A stretch of 9,674 nucleotides of DNA from JAMLIN01 sp041676645 (GTDB taxonomy: Bacteria > Pseudomonadota > Gammaproteobacteria > Burkholderiales > Burkholderiaceae_E). The stretch's first letter is position 1, and each line of letters begins with the position of its first letter. The translations under genes were made by a program, and so were the position numbers. The notes beneath the pieces are model-generated. The model was given only the letters and a program-made list of their open reading frames with translations. It did no database searches and had not been told where the DNA came from. The stretch spans positions 1 to 9,674 of the forward strand of contig JBAYRO010000110.1 of the NCBI GenBank assembly GCA_041676645.1. The letters run 5' to 3'. Shown piece by piece: positions 5,846 through 9,674 of the stretch.

Positions 5846-6667
5846 TCAGAAGATGCTTTCGCGCACGAAGATCAGGTCGTCGGGGCTGATCGGATCGTCC
5901 AGCTTGGGCTCGACCACCTGCACCGTGCGGTTGCCGTAGCGACGATGCACGCGCACGCCCTTGTCGGTGCCGCGCAGGGTGAGGCCGCCGCCCTTGGCGA
6001 TGGCCTGCGCCACCGTCATGCCGCGCTCCATCGTGTACATGCCGGGGCGGTTGACCTGGCCGTAGACATAGAAGATCGACATGCGATTGACGTAGACGAC
6101 ATCGCCGGCGGTCAGCGCAATATCCTTGCTGAGATCGCCCGAGGCGAACATGTCGACGAGATCGACCTCGACGCGCTCGACCTGGCCGCTGCGCCGGGTC
6201 ATGACGACGACCTGGTCGGCGCCGGTCTCGGTCACGCCGCCGGCCATCGAGAGGATCTCCGACAGGCGCATCCCGGTGGTCTCGAGGGCATAGCGCCCCG
6301 GTGTGCGCACATGGCCGAGCACCGAGACCTGCTGGCTGCGGAACTGCAGCACGTTGAGGGTCACCTGCGGGTTCTGCAGGAAGTTGCCCTCCTTGAGCCG
6401 GCGCGCGATCAGGCGTTCGGCGTCGGTCGGCGACAGGCCGCCGATCTTGATGACCCCGAGCAGCGGATACGAAATGACGTCGCTCTCGGAGACCCGTGCC
6501 TCGACGGTCAGGTCGTTGTTCTGGAACACCTGGATGCGAACCACATCGCCCGGGCCCAGCAGGTAGTCGATCTGCCGGTCGCTGGAAAAGCCCTGTGCGA
6601 AGGCGGCGCTCGATGCGGAAGTGACGAGGCTCGCGAAAAAGACGAGTCTGAGCAGGAACTTCATCAT
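5846..6667 (-). CDS. Wza-like polysaccharide export protein, EpsE type
   Basis: This periplasmic/outer-membrane protein of the polysaccharide biosynthesis/export family forms or feeds the channel through which an extracellular polysaccharide leaves the cell. The 273-residue product has a signal peptide (MMKFLLRLVFFASLVTSASSAAFA, probable cut before Gln25) without a lipobox cysteine, unlike E. coli Wza. The Poly_export domain is at about 33-108, starting YLLGPGDVVRIQVFQNNDLT. Two SLBB-type domains follow, at about 113-195 (VSVLGHVRTPGRYALE) and 199-270 (VYGQVNRPGMYTME). It ends DDLIFVRESIF, without the C-terminal amphipathic helix of Wza. The length and the adjacent EpsL-type gene favour the EpsE group of exosortase-associated clusters. 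Two ATGs (6667 and 6664) are adjacent and neither has a strong ribosome site. A terminator upstream implies its own promoter in 6668-6790; only a weak -10-like TAAGAT (6701-6706, minus strand) was seen there. Confidence 0.9.
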   Translation of the reverse strand: MMKFLLRLVFFASLVTSASSAAFAQGFSSDRQIDYLLGPGDVVRIQVFQNNDLTVEARVSESDVISYPLLGVIKIGGLSPTDAERLIARRLKEGNFLQNPQVTLNVLQFRSQQVSVLGHVRTPGRYALETTGMRLSEILSMAGGVTETGADQVVVMTRRSGQVERVEVDLVDMFASGDLSKDIALTAGDVVYVNRMSIFYVYGQVNRPGMYTMERGMTVAQAIAKGGGLTLRGTDKGVRVHRRYGNRTVQVVEPKLDDPISPDDLIFVRESIF

Positions 6668-6790
6668 GGGGGATCTCGGTCTTGGCGTCAGTCCGGGTGA
6701 ATCTTATTCGGCCACCAGTGGCAGCCGCGTGAAGGAATGCTCACCACCGATCGAATCGGCCACCCGCGGCACTGCGATCCGGCGCGGGAC

Positions 6791-6832
6791 CAAGAAAAAA
6801 CGGCGGTGAGCGAGCATCATCGCACACCGCCG
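6791..6832 (-). terminator. Strong intrinsic terminator after the EpsL-type gene
   Basis: On the minus strand an 8-bp stem (CGGCGGTG / CACCGCCG, 6825-6832 with 6801-6808) continues past an A-A mismatch (T-T on the minus strand) into 4 more pairs with a 6-base loop. A run of six T and then CTT follows (6791-6800). This is a classic Rho-independent terminator. It begins 18 bp after the EpsL-type stop and separates that gene from the export gene downstream on the same strand. Confidence 0.88.
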
Positions 6833-6849
6833 CCCGGTTTCAAGACCGT

Positions 6850-8127
6850 TCAGAAGCTGGCAAGCACCGACAGGGTGAGCCGGGTGTCGTCGAAGTCGAA
6901 CTGGTCGATATTGGAATCGCGCTTGACGTACTGCACGCCCGCCCGACCGGTGATGGTGCGGGAATACGCGTAGATCACATCGAGGCCCACGACCGTGACG
7001 TCGTCCTCGCGCACGCCGCCCCCTGCCAACGGATCGCCGTCGTAGTCGCGGGTGGTGTACTGCGCCAGGCCTTCGAGGCCGGTACGGCCGGTGAGCTGGA
7101 ACATGGGCCGCAGGATCAGCGAGGTCGCGGTGACGTGGTTGGCGGTGAGCAGGTCCTCGGGCTGGATCTCGTGGATGAGCGAGGTGCGCATCTGGAAGGC
7201 GCCGCTGGGCGCCCAGTCGAGGTCCAGGCCGGCGACCATGCCGCTGAAGTCGCGTTCGGGCTGGTTGTCGTACTTGCGGCTCGTGTAGCCCACGTTACCG
7301 GCGATCCGGCTGTCGTTGGAAGGCCGGTACTGCAGGCGCACGAGGGCCGCATCCTGGGAGAACTCGTTGTCGATCGAGGCCGGCAGCACGTTGCCCGAGG
7401 AATCGAGCAGCTGGCGGTTGGGGTAATCGCCGTCGGTATGTCGCCAGACGAACTCGAACTCGGCCTGGCGACCCCGGTTGTAGCGGGCGCCCAGCTCGTA
7501 GCTGAGGAAGTCGTAGTCGTAGTACTCGAGCTCCGAGGCCGAATTCTTGGCGGTCTCGAGGTCGATGCCCGAGATGATCGCCCAGTCGGGCGTCAGGCGC
7601 ATGCCGGCGGTAGCGTAGTACCGGTTGCGCTGCTCCTCGTTCTTGTCGGTGATGATGATCGAGTCGAAGCCCGACAGCCGTTCGCTCAGGCGCATGCCCA
7701 GGGTTCCGAACCAGGGCCGGCCGATCGCCCAGTCCCAGTTGGCGCCGAGGTCATAGGCCACATGGTCGAAGCGCGAGAACTCCATGAACTTGACCGGTTC
7801 GATCTCGCCGAAGAGCTGGAAGCGCTGCAGGCTGACCTGCCGGTCGAAACTGGCACCGAACAGGCCCCGGACTTGCATGTCCGACCGGCCAGAACCACCG
7901 TACGTCTGCTCCGTCGGCTCGACACCGTCCGGCAGGTTGAAGATGTTGTCGTGGTGCTCGAGCGAAAGCCCGGCCCTGAAGGTCAGGACATCGGGATTGA
8001 CTTCCTCCAGCCCCGGAGTTGCAACGACCAGATCCTGCTGGCCGATCGCCTGGCTCTGTGCCTGCGCCATCAGGGGCAGCAGGGCCGCCAGGATGATGGC
8101 CAGTCGGCCTGTAGGTTTCGCGCGCAT
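6850..8127 (-). CDS. Outer-membrane beta-barrel protein, EpsL type (exopolysaccharide locus)
   Basis: This 425-residue protein has a signal peptide (MRAKPTGRLAIILAALLPLMAQA, probable cut after residue 23) and then many short amphipathic strands rich in Tyr, Arg and Asp, such as ARYNRGRQAEFEFVWRHTD and RIAGNVGYTSRKYD. It ends SVLASF, with the C-terminal phenylalanine typical of barrels inserted by the Bam machinery. The early LSLEHHDNIFNLPDG segment resembles the N-terminal strand of the EpsL/BBP2-type barrels found with exosortase-linked exopolysaccharide genes. A role in polymer passage through the outer membrane is inferred from its neighbours. The frame is open up to 8262, but the ATG at 8127 is chosen because a GAGGGA ribosome site precedes it and the signal peptide begins there. 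It is transcribed away from the sugar transferase and ends at a strong terminator. Confidence 0.85.
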   Translation of the reverse strand: MRAKPTGRLAIILAALLPLMAQAQSQAIGQQDLVVATPGLEEVNPDVLTFRAGLSLEHHDNIFNLPDGVEPTEQTYGGSGRSDMQVRGLFGASFDRQVSLQRFQLFGEIEPVKFMEFSRFDHVAYDLGANWDWAIGRPWFGTLGMRLSERLSGFDSIIITDKNEEQRNRYYATAGMRLTPDWAIISGIDLETAKNSASELEYYDYDFLSYELGARYNRGRQAEFEFVWRHTDGDYPNRQLLDSSGNVLPASIDNEFSQDAALVRLQYRPSNDSRIAGNVGYTSRKYDNQPERDFSGMVAGLDLDWAPSGAFQMRTSLIHEIQPEDLLTANHVTATSLILRPMFQLTGRTGLEGLAQYTTRDYDGDPLAGGGVREDDVTVVGLDVIYAYSRTITGRAGVQYVKRDSNIDQFDFDDTRLTLSVLASF

Positions 8128-8130
8128 GTG

Positions 8131-8138
8131 TTCCCTCT
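8131..8138 (-). promoter_or_regulatory. Ribosome binding site of the EpsL-type gene
   Basis: On the minus strand this reads AGAGGGAA, three bases before the ATG as written, with the GAGGGA core about five bases away. It decides for the start at 8127 against a start up to 45 codons further upstream, where the encoded residues do not form a signal peptide. Confidence 0.7.
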
Positions 8139-8183
8139 GAGAAATCGTACCTATGGCAATCGCGGTCCTGGCGTGAACATCTG

Positions 8184-8218
8184 GCCTGGTCCGTCCATGG
8201 TCGCCGACGACCAGGGCC
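8184..8218. repeat. Inverted repeat in the divergent exopolysaccharide promoter region
   Basis: CCTGGTC at 8185-8191 pairs with GACCAGG at 8209-8215 across 17 bases. The match extends two more bases on the outside (GG with CC) if one G is bulged. It lies midway between the EpsL-type and sugar transferase starts, where a shared operator would be expected. A function is inferred only from position. No convincing -10/-35 pair was found for either gene in 8128-8267. Confidence 0.35.
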
Positions 8219-8267
8219 TGAATCCGCAATAACTTACCAGCTTTTCTTGCTGTTGCGAACAAACGAC

Positions 8268-9674
8268 ATGGCAGATTCCAGACACAGCACTCTCTCCGGG
8301 CTCCAGGCCAAGGTCAGAACCGGCAACAGCAGCCTGGTTGCGCTCCTCAAGGCCCTGGTCGACCCGGCCATCGCCGTCGCCTGCCTGTTCCTCTCGAGCA
8401 TCGCCTGGGGTTACCCGATTGGGGCACCCGAAATGATTCTCGGGGTGCTCACCTTCTCGCTGATGTATCCGTCGACGGTGCCCTTCCGGCACCACCAGCA
8501 CGGACTGGTGCGCCAGCTGGCGAGCAACTGGGCCATCGTGCTGGGCCTGCTGGTGATGTTCGGCCTGGCGATCGACGTGGTCCGGGTTTTCGACCAGAAC
8601 GTGCTCGCCACCTGGGCGATCGGCACCCCGGTGGCCCAGACCATCGCGCACCTGGTCTCGCCCTACATCCTGCCGCGCCTGATCGCCCTACGCGGCGAGA
8701 CCACCGCGATCGTGATCGGTGCCAGCGGCCTGGGCCGGGCGCTGGCCCGCTCGATCGCCGACGATCCCTACAACAAGACCCGGGTGACCGCCTTCTTCGA
8801 CGACCGCGAGATGGAGCGGCTCGGCGAGGTGACGGAGGCGCCGATCGCCGGGCGGGTGGCGGAGGTCGCCAATTTCGTGCGGGCCAACAAGATCGACCAG
8901 ATCTACGTCGCGCTGCCGATGGCCTCGCAGCCGCGCATCCTCAAGCTGCTCGACGACCTGCGCGACACCACCGCCTCGATCTACTTCGTGCCCGACATCT
9001 TCATGTACGACATCATCCAGGCGCGGATCGACACCTTCGCCGGCATGCCGGTGGTCGCGGTGTGCGAGACCCCCTTCCACGGCACGATGGGCCTGATGAA
9101 GCGGCTGTCGGACCTGCTGATCGCCGGCACCGCCGTCATCCTCACCGCGCCGATCATGCTGGCCGTGGCCCTCGCCATCAAGATCACCATGCCCGGACCG
9201 GTGCTCTTCAAGCAGCGCCGATACGGCCTGGACGGACGCGAGATCATCGTCTGGAAGTTCCGCTCCATGAAGGTCGCCGAGGACGGCGCCCATGTGAAGC
9301 AGGCGACGAAGGACGATGACCGCATCACCCCCCTGGGCGGCTTCCTGCGCCGCACCTCGCTCGACGAACTGCCGCAGTTCTTCAACGTGCTCCAAGGCCG
9401 CATGAGCGTGGTCGGCCCCCGCCCGCACGCCGTGGCCCACAACGAGACCTACCGCAAGCTCATCAAGGGCTACATGATTCGCCACAAGGTCAAGCCCGGC
9501 ATCACCGGCTGGGCCCAGATCAACGGCGCCCGCGGCGAGACCGAGACGGTCGACAAGATGGCCATGCGGATCCGCTACGACCTCGAGTACCTGCGCAACT
9601 GGTCGCTGCGCATGGACCTGTATATCGTGCTGCGCACCGCCCTGCAGGCGCTGCGCGACCCGCAGGCCTACTAG
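8268..9674 (+). CDS. Undecaprenyl-phosphate sugar phosphotransferase, WcaJ/EpsB type
   Basis: This polyprenol-phosphate hexose-1-phosphate transferase would load the first sugar (probably glucose) from a UDP-sugar onto undecaprenyl phosphate, starting exopolysaccharide repeat-unit synthesis. The 468-residue, full-length form has four N-terminal membrane helices (about 25-140) and a Rossmann-like middle domain starting AIVIGASGLGRALARSI (147-163). The catalytic domain has a membrane helix at 281-307 and PGPVLFKQRRYGLDG (309-323). It also carries LGGFLRRTSLDELPQFFNVL with the predicted catalytic pair Asp366-Glu367, VVGPRPHAVAHNE (381-393) and KPGITGWAQINGARGET. The PRPHAVAHNE form is typical of WcaJ-like enzymes. 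ATG 8268 is preferred; no clear ribosome site is seen there, and an in-frame TTG at 8247 would add seven residues. The stop is the last codon of the window. It is divergent from the EpsL-type gene. Confidence 0.93.
   Translation: MADSRHSTLSGLQAKVRTGNSSLVALLKALVDPAIAVACLFLSSIAWGYPIGAPEMILGVLTFSLMYPSTVPFRHHQHGLVRQLASNWAIVLGLLVMFGLAIDVVRVFDQNVLATWAIGTPVAQTIAHLVSPYILPRLIALRGETTAIVIGASGLGRALARSIADDPYNKTRVTAFFDDREMERLGEVTEAPIAGRVAEVANFVRANKIDQIYVALPMASQPRILKLLDDLRDTTASIYFVPDIFMYDIIQARIDTFAGMPVVAVCETPFHGTMGLMKRLSDLLIAGTAVILTAPIMLAVALAIKITMPGPVLFKQRRYGLDGREIIVWKFRSMKVAEDGAHVKQATKDDDRITPLGGFLRRTSLDELPQFFNVLQGRMSVVGPRPHAVAHNETYRKLIKGYMIRHKVKPGITGWAQINGARGETETVDKMAMRIRYDLEYLRNWSLRMDLYIVLRTALQALRDPQAY

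Noticed and set aside
7135..8232. A 365-codon open frame opposite the EpsL-type gene
   Set aside because: Composition is typical of an antisense frame, with no ribosome site. The opposite strand has a signal peptide, strand pattern and terminal phenylalanine.
8225..8256. Possible sigma-54 promoter in the exopolysaccharide divergent region
   Set aside because: On the minus strand TGG and TTGC elements occur, but the GG-to-GC spacing is 9 instead of 10. On the plus strand no GG is at the right distance from the TTGC copies.
8128..8262. Longer N terminus for the EpsL-type protein, starting at 8262
   Set aside because: The extra 45 residues would bury the signal peptide and overlap the divergent gene. 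A good ribosome site precedes the ATG at 8127.

Overview
The window looks like a piece of a high-GC beta-proteobacterial chromosome. Gene content and protein style point to the Rhodocyclales (Thauera, Azoarcus or Zoogloea-like), but this is inferred from gene families and order, not from a search. All protein-coding genes recognised look intact except ftsY, which is cut by the left edge. No tRNA, rRNA, CRISPR array or transposase gene is visible.

Region 1 (1-2200) is housekeeping. It holds the 3' part of ftsY (SRP receptor), preceded in frame by a Pro-Ala hexanucleotide repeat, and then rpoH (heat-shock sigma-32). The ftsE and ftsX genes that sit between ftsY and rpoH in E. coli and many relatives are absent. 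The rpoH promoter lies inside a nearly perfect CIRCE element (TTAGCACTC-N9-GAGTGCTAT), so the HrcA repressor is predicted to control the sigma-32 gene. A perfect 24-bp inverted repeat with a GGGGTCAGACTCGATT core fills the gap between the convergent rpoH and Sco genes.

Region 2 (2202-5779) is a cytochrome c oxidase maturation block on the minus strand. In transcription order it runs: a membrane-anchored Sco-like protein with a CxxxC motif, ctaA (heme A synthase), cyoE/ctaB (heme O synthase) and a Sco lipoprotein. These provide heme A and copper to an aa3-type oxidase whose structural genes, and SURF1, are not in the window. A small two-helix DUF2909-type membrane protein gene, probably starting at TTG, is transcribed divergently.

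Region 3 (5801-9674) is one end of an exopolysaccharide locus of the EpsB/EpsE/EpsL type that often accompanies exosortase (PEP-CTERM) systems. It holds a Wza-like export protein, an EpsL-type outer-membrane beta-barrel with a strong intrinsic terminator, and a divergent WcaJ-type undecaprenyl-phosphate sugar phosphotransferase that ends on the last base of the window. The sugar transferase would start the repeat unit on the inner membrane, and the export protein and barrel would carry the polymer through the periplasm and outer membrane. The rest of the cluster is expected to the right.

No clearly new multi-gene system was found. The most useful observations are the CIRCE-embedded rpoH promoter, the dispersed-type inverted repeat, the missing ftsEX, the separated oxidase-assembly block, and the unusual Sco-like protein.
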